NCBI GenBank assembly: GCA_003545625.1
Contig: DODH01000057.1
Coordinates: forward strand, 1-5,610
Length of the DNA: 5,610 nt
Direction: 5' to 3'
Origin: Nitrospina sp.
GTDB lineage: Bacteria > Nitrospinota > Nitrospinia > Nitrospinales > VA-1
Shown: piece by piece, positions 1-5,025 of the stretch
Layout of the letters: each line of letters starts with the position of its first letter
Position numbering within the stretch: position 1 is the stretch's first letter
Position numbers and translations under genes: made by a program
The notes under the pieces: generated by a model
Told to the model about the DNA's origin: nothing
Database searches by the model: none
Seen by the model: only the letters and a program-made list of their open reading frames with translations

Positions 1-94
1 TCCAAATAGGACCTGTATCCATAACTATATACCAAATACAACCTTTTCAACAGTTTTAAGATGCATTTCGCGGGGTAAAGTTCTTTAATTTTCA

Positions 95-109
95 CCAGCG
101 TGACGCTGG
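95..109. repeat. 15-base palindrome with 7-base arms
   Basis: CCAGCGT and ACGCTGG are perfect inverted copies around a single central G. As DNA it resembles a dyad operator site. As RNA it could form only a 5-bp hairpin with a 5-base loop. No T-run follows, so it is not an intrinsic terminator. It lies about 195 bases upstream of the putative moaA promoter, so a direct role in moaA control is doubtful. Confidence 0.4.
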
Positions 110-177
110 ACTCAGTGAGCAATGGCTTTATTTAGCTAGAAAAAGTTTTCTCGGCCCAATAAGTCATTTTCCAGTTG

Positions 178-213
178 CTTCCCCTGCGTGATATCTCTCT
201 TCACTTGCCTTTA
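178..213. repeat. Short direct repeat, copy A
   Basis: These 36 bases align with 5033-5066 in the same orientation: by hand count 30 identical positions, 3 mismatches, one 1-base gap and one 3-base gap. The shared core starts CTTCCCC, continues with TGCGT and ATAT, and ends TGCCTTTA. The other copy forms the 3' end of a truncated IS3-type orfA, so this one may be a decayed fragment of a related element or a member of a short dispersed repeat family. The flanks outside the core do not align convincingly. Confidence 0.6.
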
Positions 214-283
214 CCCTTCTACCCCTTCGGGGCACGAGAGCTTAGGTAGAATATCACAGGGCATGAAGGTTACTGAAGGGGTA
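182..283. other. Fold-prone block with competing inverted repeats
   Basis: Several inverted repeats overlap. Bases 182-194 pair with 251-261 as 11 base pairs with a 2-base bulge (GTGATAT against ATATCAC, extended by CCCT against AGGG). Bases 217-223 (TTCTACC) pair with 245-251. Bases 222-225 and 229-232 form a CCCC-TTC-GGGG mini-hairpin. Bases 220-228 (TACCCCTTC) also match 275-283 (GAAGGGGTA) perfectly over 9 bp. The segment around 220-228 can therefore take mutually exclusive partners. The likely moaA promoter lies downstream of the block, so it may not be part of the moaA transcript. It could equally be debris of a mobile element. Confidence 0.4.
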
Positions 284-303
284 CCAGGGGATCAAACTTA
301 TCC

Positions 304-333
304 TATACATCCACAGGCTAAAAAAGCTATAAT
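304..333 (+). promoter_or_regulatory. Probable sigma-70-type promoter of moaA
   Basis: A perfect TATAAT -10 box at 328-333 is preceded, after 18 bases, by TATACA at 304-309, a 4/6 match to the -35 consensus. A 6-bp inverted repeat (GCTAAA 317-322, TTTAGC 333-338) brackets the -10 box and could be an operator. Transcription would begin near 340, giving an untranslated leader of roughly 74 bases before moaA. This is a consensus match only. Confidence 0.4.
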
Positions 334-413
334 TTAGCTACACTTAAACTCGGCTCAATTGTCGGCTCGTACAGCAATACCGGCAGACGCCCCTAGACCA
401 CAAGGACTACTCG

Positions 414-1415
414 ATGACCAGCGATTCACCCAAACTTGTCGATGGGATGGGACGAACCATCGTCAACCTTAGAATTTCCGTTACCGACCGCTGTAATTTT
501 CGTTGCACCTATTGCATGCCGGCGGATAACGTAGAATTCATGGACCGAAGCAACCTGCTGACGTTTGAGGAAATCCACCGCGTGGTGACGGTCGTTTCCA
601 AATTAGGAATCAACCGTATTCGCCTGACCGGTGGCGAACCGATGATGAGAAAAGACCTGCCGACTCTAATCAAAATGATCGATGAGGTGGAGGGCATTAA
701 CGATATCGCCATGACCACCAACGCCTATTTCCTCAAAGATCAGGCACAAAGCCTGTTGGATGCCGGATTAAAAAGGCTGAACGTCAGCCTGGATTCGCTC
801 GACCCGGAAAAGTTCCGCGATGTCAATCGCAGGGACTGCCTGCAAGCGGTTTTGGATGGTTTGGATGCGGCTCGTAATGTCGGATTCAAGTCGATCAAGA
901 TCAACGCCGTAGCAGTGCGCAATTTCTCTGAAACCGAGATCATGGGCTTGATTGAATATGGCCGCTCCGATGGCTTCGAGGTCCGTTTCATCGAGTTCAT
1001 GCCTTTGGACGCAGATAAAGTCTGGGAGCGTGACAAAGTCTTGTTCGGACATGAGATTATCGATCTCATCAAGGAGAAATACGAACTGGTACCGATCGAC
1101 AATTCCTTGGAAATCGGTCCGGCCAGCGAATACAACTTCGCCGATGGCAAAGGGAAAATCGGCATTATCACGGCGGTCAGCAATCCGTTCTGCGACCATT
1201 GCAACCGCATCCGCATGACGGCGGACGGCAAACTCAGGACCTGCCTGTTCTCAACCGATGAAACCGATCTGAAAGAACTGATCCGATCCGGCGCAACCGA
1301 TGCCACTATCGCCGAGGCCATCAACCAAGCGGTTCTGGTCAAAGAACCCGGCCATAAAATTAATCTGGAAGATTTCGAACGCCCCACCCGCGCCATGCAC
1401 GCCATCGGCGGCTGA
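414..1415 (+). CDS. moaA: GTP 3',8-cyclase MoaA, radical SAM enzyme of molybdenum cofactor synthesis
   Basis: MoaA acts in the cytoplasm with MoaC to convert GTP to cyclic pyranopterin monophosphate, the first stage of molybdenum cofactor synthesis. At 333 residues it is full length. The radical SAM cluster motif is C27-x3-C31-x2-C34, within SVTDRCNFRCTYCMP. GGEP at 73-76 is the SAM-binding motif. The second iron-sulfur site that binds GTP is C260, C263 and C277, with the NRIR segment just after C263. The protein ends in Gly-Gly, the conserved tail needed for activity in characterised MoaA proteins. The ATG at 414 is preceded by AAGGA (402-406) at 7 bases spacing, which supports this start. 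No other moa, moe or mog gene is in the window, so it is a lone cofactor gene here. The stop codon is followed by 66 bases and then a converging response regulator. Confidence 0.97.
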   Translation: MTSDSPKLVDGMGRTIVNLRISVTDRCNFRCTYCMPADNVEFMDRSNLLTFEEIHRVVTVVSKLGINRIRLTGGEPMMRKDLPTLIKMIDEVEGINDIAMTTNAYFLKDQAQSLLDAGLKRLNVSLDSLDPEKFRDVNRRDCLQAVLDGLDAARNVGFKSIKINAVAVRNFSETEIMGLIEYGRSDGFEVRFIEFMPLDADKVWERDKVLFGHEIIDLIKEKYELVPIDNSLEIGPASEYNFADGKGKIGIITAVSNPFCDHCNRIRMTADGKLRTCLFSTDETDLKELIRSGATDATIAEAINQAVLVKEPGHKINLEDFERPTRAMHAIGG

Positions 1416-1449
1416 AACACTCTCCGCTATTTTCATGCCTTAACTCTAA

Positions 1450-1471
1450 TTAGTACACTAAGAATTTTTTT
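1450..1471. terminator. Weak candidate terminator between converging genes
   Basis: TTAG-TACA-CTAA (1450-1461) can form a 4-bp AT-rich hairpin, followed after three bases by a run of seven T (1465-1471) on the plus strand. It lies 34 bases past the moaA stop, the right place for a terminator, but the stem is too short and AT-rich to be convincing. It is listed because nothing better separates moaA from the converging gene. Confidence 0.2.
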
Positions 1472-1481
1472 AAAGAAAGAT

Positions 1482-1877
1482 TTACTCTTGGGAATTTAGA
1501 AGTTTTTCAATTTTGTCCTGTAGTGTTTTAAAACTCACCGGTTTCACAATGTAGTCATTCACTCCAGCCCGCAATGCCTCAATGACCTTGCCTCTTTCGT
1601 TTTCCGCAGACACCATCAAAAACGGAGCCTTACCAAGAAGGCCTTCATTTTTAGCTGTCCAATAAAACTCCTGTCCATCCATATCAAGCATCCGCCAGTC
1701 CGATATGATCAAATCGGCCTGGTTCAGTTTAAGTTTATCAAGAGCCACTTTGCCATTTTCAGCCAAAATCAAGTTTGAGAAACCCATCTGATCTAAAAAC
1801 CGCGCGATGATTGTCCGTGAAGCCTCATCGTCTTCAACAACAAGGATTTTAATGGACTTCTGTTTATCGTCTGCCAT
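1482..1877 (-). CDS. Single-domain response regulator (CheY-like receiver)
   Basis: The 131-residue protein is one receiver domain with no output domain, so it should signal by protein contact after phosphorylation from a histidine kinase. The expected residues are present: the acidic pair D16/D17, phospho-acceptor D60 in DWRMLDMDG, S90 in the Thr/Ser position, Y109 as the switch aromatic and K112 before P113. Trp after the phospho-Asp and Tyr before Val-Lys-Pro resemble the CheY type. The usual Pro four residues after the Asp is Leu (L64). The first eight residues are a short polar lead. The ATG at 1877 has only a poor upstream GGGA. No kinase, chemotaxis or flagellar gene is nearby, so its partner cannot be inferred. 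It could act in chemotaxis, in a phosphorelay, or as an adaptor. Confidence 0.93.
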   Translation of the reverse strand: MADDKQKSIKILVVEDDEASRTIIARFLDQMGFSNLILAENGKVALDKLKLNQADLIISDWRMLDMDGQEFYWTAKNEGLLGKAPFLMVSAENERGKVIEALRAGVNDYIVKPVSFKTLQDKIEKLLNSQE

Positions 1878-1942
1878 GGCATCCCATCGTAAACAACTAT
1901 ATCGGATTCAAGATAAATCAGTTTTACACTAATTTTCCCTAT

Positions 1943-1972
1943 AATATAACCTAAAGTTTTTAAGGTTTTGAA
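1943..1972 (-). promoter_or_regulatory. Possible promoter of the response regulator
   Basis: Read on the minus strand, TTCAAA (1972-1967, 4/6 to the -35 consensus) is followed after 18 bases by TATATT (1948-1943, 5/6 to the -10 consensus). This gives a leader of about 60 bases. The stretch is AT-rich, so chance matches are likely. If real, the regulator is transcribed separately from the hypothetical gene upstream on the same strand. Confidence 0.25.
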
Positions 1973-2029
1973 GCTCGTTACTGGCTTGGAAGCCCCTCTC
2001 TCAATCGTGGAAAATTTTTAACTGCAGGA

Positions 2030-2332
2030 TTATTTTTTTCGGACTACAGTGCCGGGTTTGTTACGCAGTAAAACCCATTCATTCAGCTTGCTGACTTCAT
2101 CAGGATTTAAAGTGTTGAGGAGGGATTTGGGATCGGAATGGTCTTCGTCGTTGACCACGATACAATAGTTCCTTTCGATATAGGCCGCAACATGGGCCTT
2201 GAACTGCGGGAACCGGGAAAACATGTCACAAAATATTTTGGCATGGTATTCTGGCTTGGGATTTTTGGGATCAAACCTATAAAGTTCGATGTCCAGCTTC
2301 TTTTTAAAATCGGCTTTGATTAAAAGACCCAT
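2030..2332 (-). CDS. Hypothetical protein, 100 residues
   Basis: I do not recognise this family. The protein is soluble in appearance, with no signal peptide or membrane segment. It is highly charged, with a Lys-rich start (KADFKKKLD, 6-14) and a basic end (RNKPGT...RKK, 90-100). Residues about 28-55 look like an amphipathic helix pair rich in Phe and Tyr, and residues 77-90 a further helix. The two cysteines (C35, C57) are far apart and form no metal motif. The ATG at 2332 has GGGGA about 10 bases upstream, a weak site. It lies 152 bases from the response regulator on the same strand and is divergent from apeB. The coherent amino-acid composition and position favour a real gene, perhaps lineage-restricted. 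Confidence 0.7.
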   Translation of the reverse strand: MGLLIKADFKKKLDIELYRFDPKNPKPEYHAKIFCDMFSRFPQFKAHVAAYIERNYCIVVNDEDHSDPKSLLNTLNPDEVSKLNEWVLLRNKPGTVVRKK

Positions 2333-2405
2333 GATAAAATATTCCCCAAAAAGGAATTTTATTTTACAGGACTCTCAGTAAACAGCAAAACCAAAATATA
2401 CTATA

Positions 2406-2447
2406 TTTTACCGGGATCCGGATTCGTGCCAGGGTCCCTGGGTAAAA
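2406..2447. repeat. 14-bp bulged stem-loop
   Basis: TTTTACC (2406-2412) pairs with GGTAAAA (2441-2447), and GGGATCC (2413-2419) pairs with GGGTCCC (2432-2438) with one G-U pair. The loop is 12 bases (2420-2431), with a 2-base bulge TG at 2439-2440. The 3' arm also contains the perfect palindrome CCAGGG-T-CCCTGG (2429-2441). On both strands the stem begins with TTTT and ends with AAAA, so it lacks the trailing U-tract of an intrinsic terminator. A structured leader RNA or a small palindromic repeat is more likely. Confidence 0.5.
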
Positions 2448-2475
2448 CAATAAGTTACAAGAGGTTAACTTATTG
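2448..2475. repeat. 10-bp perfect stem-loop abutting the previous one
   Basis: CAATAAGTTA (2448-2457) and TAACTTATTG (2466-2475) are perfect inverted copies separated by an 8-base loop. The hairpin starts at the base after the preceding stem-loop ends, so the two form a 70-base tandem unit. No T-run follows on either strand. As DNA it could be a dyad operator for a dimeric regulator between the divergent genes. As RNA it would stack on the first hairpin. Confidence 0.5.
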
Positions 2476-2518
2476 CTCACCCACGGCTCTCGCAAAACTT
2501 GCCAGAAACCAAAACAAC

Positions 2519-2547
2519 TTAAAAGAGAATTCTAATAGTTCTATATT
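2519..2547 (+). promoter_or_regulatory. Possible promoter for apeB
   Basis: TTAAAA (2519-2524, 4/6) and TATATT (2542-2547, 5/6) are spaced by 17 bases. Transcription would start near 2554, about 125 bases before apeB. It would then include the short ORF candidate at 2594 but exclude the paired stem-loops. The region is AT-rich, so the match is only suggestive. Confidence 0.25.
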
Positions 2548-2593
2548 TTTCGTTTTGGCAATTCCCCTGCCCTTTGTTTCAAGGGGCGGGCTC

Positions 2594-2707
2594 ATGGCAG
2601 AAGACGATTTTTATGATGCCCTATTAAACCGGCTCAACCGTTCTCTTACGCATTGTTTAGTACATTTGGAGACCTCATATGAAAAAAGAAAACAAAACGA
2701 TTCATAA
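2594..2707 (+). CDS. Possible 37-residue ORF overlapping apeB start
   Basis: The ATG at 2594 follows AAGGGGCGGG (2581-2590), giving a purine-rich ribosome binding site at workable spacing. The frame runs 37 codons and ends with TAA at 2705-2707, overlapping the first 29 bases of apeB in another frame. The predicted peptide begins MAEDDFYDALLNRLNRSL, which is polar and helix-prone. It could be a translated leader coupled to apeB or a chance frame. The site may be partly hidden, because CCCTT (about 2570-2574) can pair with AAGGG (2581-2585). I recognise no family. Confidence 0.25.
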   Translation: MAEDDFYDALLNRLNRSLTHCLVHLETSYEKRKQNDS

Positions 2708-3968
2708 CCTGCTGGAATTTATCGACCGGTCTCCCACGCCCTTCCATGCCGTGCATGAAATGGCCTGCGCCCTTTCCGATAAGGGCTTTAATGAGTTGAA
2801 AGAAACCGATAAATGGAAACTTGTCCCGAATGGAAGATATTTTCTTACCCGAAACGATTCCTCCCTGATCGCATTTGCGGTGGGGTCTGACGTCAGCGAA
2901 GGATTTAAAATCATCGGCGCTCACACAGACAGTCCAAACCTCAGGCTAAAGCCGCATGCAGGCTATGCCAAAAGTGGTTATCTACAACTGGGAGTGGAGG
3001 TGTATGGAGGAGTACTTCTTTCCACCTGGACGGACCGGGATTTATCGCTCGCCGGGCGTGTAATTTTAGCTGGAAAGAAACAACCCATTTCCAAATTGAT
3101 CCGCTTTGAGCAAGCTTTATTACGCATCCCACAGTTAGCTATTCACCTGAACCGCGACGTCAATAAAAAGGGACTGATTCTCAACGCGCAAAACCATCTG
3201 CCTCCCATTTTTTCTTTACAAAAAAAATCCGCTCCCGATGAGATTCTTAAAAAAATGATCGCTCGCGAACTGAAATGCAAGCAGGCCGATATTATAGGGA
3301 TGGAGTTGTCTTTGTATGATACGCAACCAGGAACCCTTGCTGGCCCGGAAGGAGAGTTTATTTTCTCCGGTCGGCTGGATAATCTCGCCAGTTGCCATTC
3401 GGCCATGCATGCGTTGGCAGAATCTACGATGAAAGACCCGGCAACAAGGGTGGTCGCATTTTACGATCATGAAGAAGTCGGCAGTGAAACCGCGCAAGGG
3501 GCAGGCTCCCCTTTCCTGAAAGATGTATTGGAGCGAATCACCCTGAATAAAGAAAGGGAAGTTTTTTTAAGAGCCCTGGCCAAATCGTTCTTTATATCCG
3601 CCGATATGGCCCACGCCGTCCACCCTAATTATTCAGACAAACATGATGCCCAACATATGCCGATCATTAACGCAGGACCGGTGATCAAAAGCAACGCCGG
3701 GCAACGCTATGCCACAGATGGGGTATCAAGCGCCTGGTTTGAATCGTTATGCAGGAAAGCTAAAGTACCGGTACAAAAATTTGTGGTGCGGTCTGACTTG
3801 GGATGCGGAAGCACCATTGGCCCGATCACGGCCGCCAACTTGGGAATCCGCACTGTGGATGTGGGAAACCCCATGCTGTCCATGCATTCCATCCGCGAAA
3901 TGGCGGGAACAAAAGATCATGAATCCCTGACCCGCGCATTTAAAGAATATTTTAAACCTGGCAACTAG
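2679..3968 (+). CDS. apeB: M18 family zinc aminopeptidase
   Basis: This is a cytoplasmic metallo-aminopeptidase of the M18 (aspartyl aminopeptidase/ApeB) family, which removes N-terminal residues, often acidic ones, from peptides and forms tetrahedral dodecamers in characterised members. The 429 residues are full length. The di-zinc site can be traced: H82 and D84 in AHTDSPNLRLK, bridging D234 in SGRLDNLAS, catalytic and ligand glutamates E265/E266 in DHEEVGS, D309 in SADMAHAVHP, and H403 in SMHSIREM. YGG and TWTDRDLSLAGRV (from about 109) and DLGCGSTIGP are further family signatures. No signal peptide is present. The ATG at 2679 has GGAG at 2668-2671, 7 bases upstream, and the protein starts with the normal M18 N-terminus. 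It is monocistronic in this window. Its stop codon lies inside an 11-bp inverted repeat. Substrate preference cannot be read from sequence alone. Confidence 0.96.
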   Translation: MKKENKTIHNLLEFIDRSPTPFHAVHEMACALSDKGFNELKETDKWKLVPNGRYFLTRNDSSLIAFAVGSDVSEGFKIIGAHTDSPNLRLKPHAGYAKSGYLQLGVEVYGGVLLSTWTDRDLSLAGRVILAGKKQPISKLIRFEQALLRIPQLAIHLNRDVNKKGLILNAQNHLPPIFSLQKKSAPDEILKKMIARELKCKQADIIGMELSLYDTQPGTLAGPEGEFIFSGRLDNLASCHSAMHALAESTMKDPATRVVAFYDHEEVGSETAQGAGSPFLKDVLERITLNKEREVFLRALAKSFFISADMAHAVHPNYSDKHDAQHMPIINAGPVIKSNAGQRYATDGVSSAWFESLCRKAKVPVQKFVVRSDLGCGSTIGPITAANLGIRTVDVGNPMLSMHSIREMAGTKDHESLTRAFKEYFKPGN

Positions 3969-4007
3969 CAAGAACTTGTTCAGCCGAAGAAATCTATTGC
4001 TAGTTGC
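3961..4007. repeat. 11-bp inverted repeat spanning the apeB stop
   Basis: GCAACTAGCAA (3961-3971) and TTGCTAGTTGC (3997-4007) are perfect inverted copies with a 25-base loop. The left arm includes the last codons and TAG stop of apeB. It could stabilise the apeB mRNA 3' end or form part of a transcription stop between converging genes. No U-tract follows, so a classic intrinsic terminator is not supported. Confidence 0.5.
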
Positions 4008-4009
4008 CC

Positions 4010-4024
4010 CCGGCGGCTCGCCGG
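4010..4024. repeat. GC-rich 6-bp hairpin in the convergent gap
   Basis: CCGGCG-GCT-CGCCGG has perfect 6-base arms around a 3-base loop, starting three bases after the larger inverted repeat. A third, smaller pair, CTAGT (4028-4032) and ACTAG (4037-4041), follows and overlaps the stop codon of the Nfu_N gene on the minus strand. Together they could act as a bidirectional block between apeB and the converging operon. No T-run follows on either strand. Confidence 0.4.
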
Positions 4025-4037
4025 AGCCTAGTAGTGA

Positions 4038-4307
4038 CTAGTGGACTGCGCGGATTATTTCCATCACTTTCGGTTTTACGGTGGCCCAGCGCATATCTGG
4101 TTCTTTGGTAACCATGATTTCGTCTGCCATGATCCAGGCACTATTCACCCCCGGTATGGCCATCAAAGCCTCTGCCATAGGGTGAAGTTCAGCCGTCTCC
4201 GGCTCGGAAAAAGGCAGGCTTTTGCCATAAGGCAATAAATCATGATCCACCTTGAACGTGAGGGTATGTTCACTGCGTGTGGGTATGATAGTAATAATCT
4301 TGCTCAT
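4038..4307 (-). CDS. Stand-alone Nfu N-terminal domain protein
   Basis: The 89 residues match the Nfu_N/NifU N-terminal-like domain found before the CxxC scaffold domain in Nfu iron-sulfur carrier proteins. The start (TFKVDHDLLPYGKSLPF, 17-33) fits the first strands. HPMAEALMAIPGVNSAWIMA (42-61), then VTKEPDMRW (66-74) and the helix KPKVMEIIR (78-86) form the typical core, where the family usually reads 'PLAxxLFxIxGVxxVFxxxDFITVTK'. The C-terminal NifU domain is absent and the protein has no cysteine, so it cannot bind a cluster itself. It may bind partners or targets, or have a different job. It begins 21 bases after the TPR gene on the same strand, implying co-transcription. Its ribosome binding site is weak (GAG about 7 bases before ATG). 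Such single-domain proteins are known in other bacteria, without settled function. Confidence 0.8.
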   Translation of the reverse strand: MSKIITIIPTRSEHTLTFKVDHDLLPYGKSLPFSEPETAELHPMAEALMAIPGVNSAWIMADEIMVTKEPDMRWATVKPKVMEIIRAVH

Positions 4308-4328
4308 AATGTACTCAAATAATCCTGC

Positions 4329-4898
4329 TTATTGGATTAATGAACGCCCAAATTTATTCCGGGCCTCTTCAAGAATTTTTCGTGTCGCCTCTGCGGCCTC
4401 AGGCAGGTTTTGCCCTTCAAACAATTTCACCGCATGGGACAGGTTGAGAATCACCATTTTCTTAAATGGCGGCCCCTTTTTATAATTGTAATAGGCCCAC
4501 CCCAGGTTTCCATGCGCCTCGGCATCCCCCTTTTTGCGGTGGACCACAATATTCAGTTGCCCGATCGCATCGGCCCATCGTTCCTGGAGATTGTACACAC
4601 TGCCCAAGGTAACCCGGATGTCCATATTAACAGGCTCCAACTCCACAGCCTTTTCAAGAGACTTTGCCGCCTGGTCCAACTGCATCAAGTTCTTGTAGGC
4701 AATTCCCAGGTTATAGTGAGTCACTGGAGACAAGGGATTACCGGAAATAGACTTCTGATAAGCTTTCGCCGCATCTTCAAACCGTCCCTCTGAACTAAAC
4801 CGGTTGCCCTCCTGAAACCATTGTTCAGGACTAAGCCCCCACGCTATGGAAACTTGAAATCCGAGCAAAAACAAACTTAGAAAAACAGCAAGTCGCAT
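4329..4898 (-). CDS. Exported tetratricopeptide repeat protein
   Basis: The 189-residue protein starts with a signal peptide: MR, a hydrophobic core at 3-19, and likely cleavage near residue 21. TPR units follow in exact 34-residue register: 24-57, 58-91 (NLGIAY, then AAKSLEKAVELEP) and 92-125 (LGSVY, then ADAIGQL). A fourth, imperfect unit from 126 (NLGWAYYNY) has an insertion, KKGPPFKK (140-147), between its helices. TPR domains bind other proteins, so it is probably a periplasmic scaffold. There is no lipobox cysteine. The ATG at 4898 has GAGGA (4912-4908) 9 bases upstream, supporting the start. It is the first gene of a likely operon with the Nfu_N gene, although an exported protein and a cytoplasmic one would not meet directly. 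Specific role unknown. Confidence 0.9.
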   Translation of the reverse strand: MRLAVFLSLFLLGFQVSIAWGLSPEQWFQEGNRFSSEGRFEDAAKAYQKSISGNPLSPVTHYNLGIAYKNLMQLDQAAKSLEKAVELEPVNMDIRVTLGSVYNLQERWADAIGQLNIVVHRKKGDAEAHGNLGWAYYNYKKGPPFKKMVILNLSHAVKLFEGQNLPEAAEATRKILEEARNKFGRSLIQ

Positions 4899-4918
4899 TA
4901 CCGAACATCCTCAAAACC

Positions 4919-4948
4919 ATATAAGAAACGAAATTTTACTCCGTTCAA
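4919..4948 (-). promoter_or_regulatory. Possible promoter of the TPR-Nfu_N operon
   Basis: On the minus strand TTGAAC (4948-4943, 4/6 to -35) is followed after 18 bases by TTATAT (4924-4919), a poor -10 match. It lies just upstream of the TPR ribosome binding site, which would give a very short leader. A promoter further upstream, toward the IS remnant, is equally possible. Confidence 0.2.
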
Positions 4949-5025
4949 AATCAAATAGCAACCACTCGGCGTGGGGCCAGCACTGCATTGCCCATAAAGC
5001 AGACCGAACACTCAAGCGCAATACT

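Larger units (their letters stand above)
1..413. other. Non-coding region upstream of moaA
   Basis: No reading frame here has a start with a ribosome binding site and a length that would support a gene, and I recognise no tRNA or rRNA. The stretch contains a short palindrome (95-109), a copy of a short repeat that recurs at 5033-5066 (178-213), a fold-prone block (182-283) and a good promoter match for moaA (304-333). The first 60 bases are AT-rich. They hold a poor promoter-like pair on the minus strand (a TTGAAA-like box and a TATAGT-like box only 15 bases apart), which might serve a gene left of the window but is too weak to annotate. Confidence 0.7.
2333..2678. other. Divergent intergenic region before apeB
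   Basis: This gap separates the leftward hypothetical gene from rightward apeB, so it should hold both promoters. It contains two abutting stem-loops (2406-2447 and 2448-2475), a weak rightward promoter match (2519-2547), a possible short ORF from 2594 and the apeB ribosome binding site GGAG at 2668-2671. A longer open frame beginning with GTG at 2426 runs through the second stem-loop and has no ribosome binding site, so I do not accept it at full length. I found no convincing leftward promoter. Confidence 0.6.

Noticed and set aside
182..283. Known molybdenum cofactor riboswitch
   Set aside because: The position upstream of moaA is suggestive, but I cannot match the known motif's conserved bases, and the likely promoter lies downstream of this block.
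389..397. GCCCCTAGA before moaA, identical to the minus-strand sequence 5318-5310 at the IS remnant's putative end
   Set aside because: A 9-base match is within chance expectation for a window of this size, and its orientation relative to the 178-213 repeat is not that of the IS remnant.
740..1420. Long open frame on the minus strand across moaA
   Set aside because: It lies fully within the unmistakable moaA coding region on the opposite strand, and its translation is Ser/Arg-rich with no family features.
2562..2570. Third partial copy of the short repeat (TTCCCCTGC)
   Set aside because: Only nine bases agree with copy A and the following sequence diverges, so it is probably coincidence.
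2426..2593. Upstream GTG-initiated extension of the short ORF before apeB
   Set aside because: It has no ribosome binding site, starts inside a stem-loop, and its peptide has no recognisable features. Only the part from the ATG at 2594 is kept, at low confidence.
4410..4793. 127-codon plus-strand frame across the TPR gene
   Set aside because: It is antisense to a clear TPR protein with exact 34-residue repeat register. The frame has no ribosome binding site or recognisable domain.
4989..5010. Possible right terminal repeat of the IS3 remnant (TGCCC and AGAC words)
   Set aside because: Only two short words match the putative left end, and their spacing differs (7 versus 10 bases). It is not enough to call an IS end.
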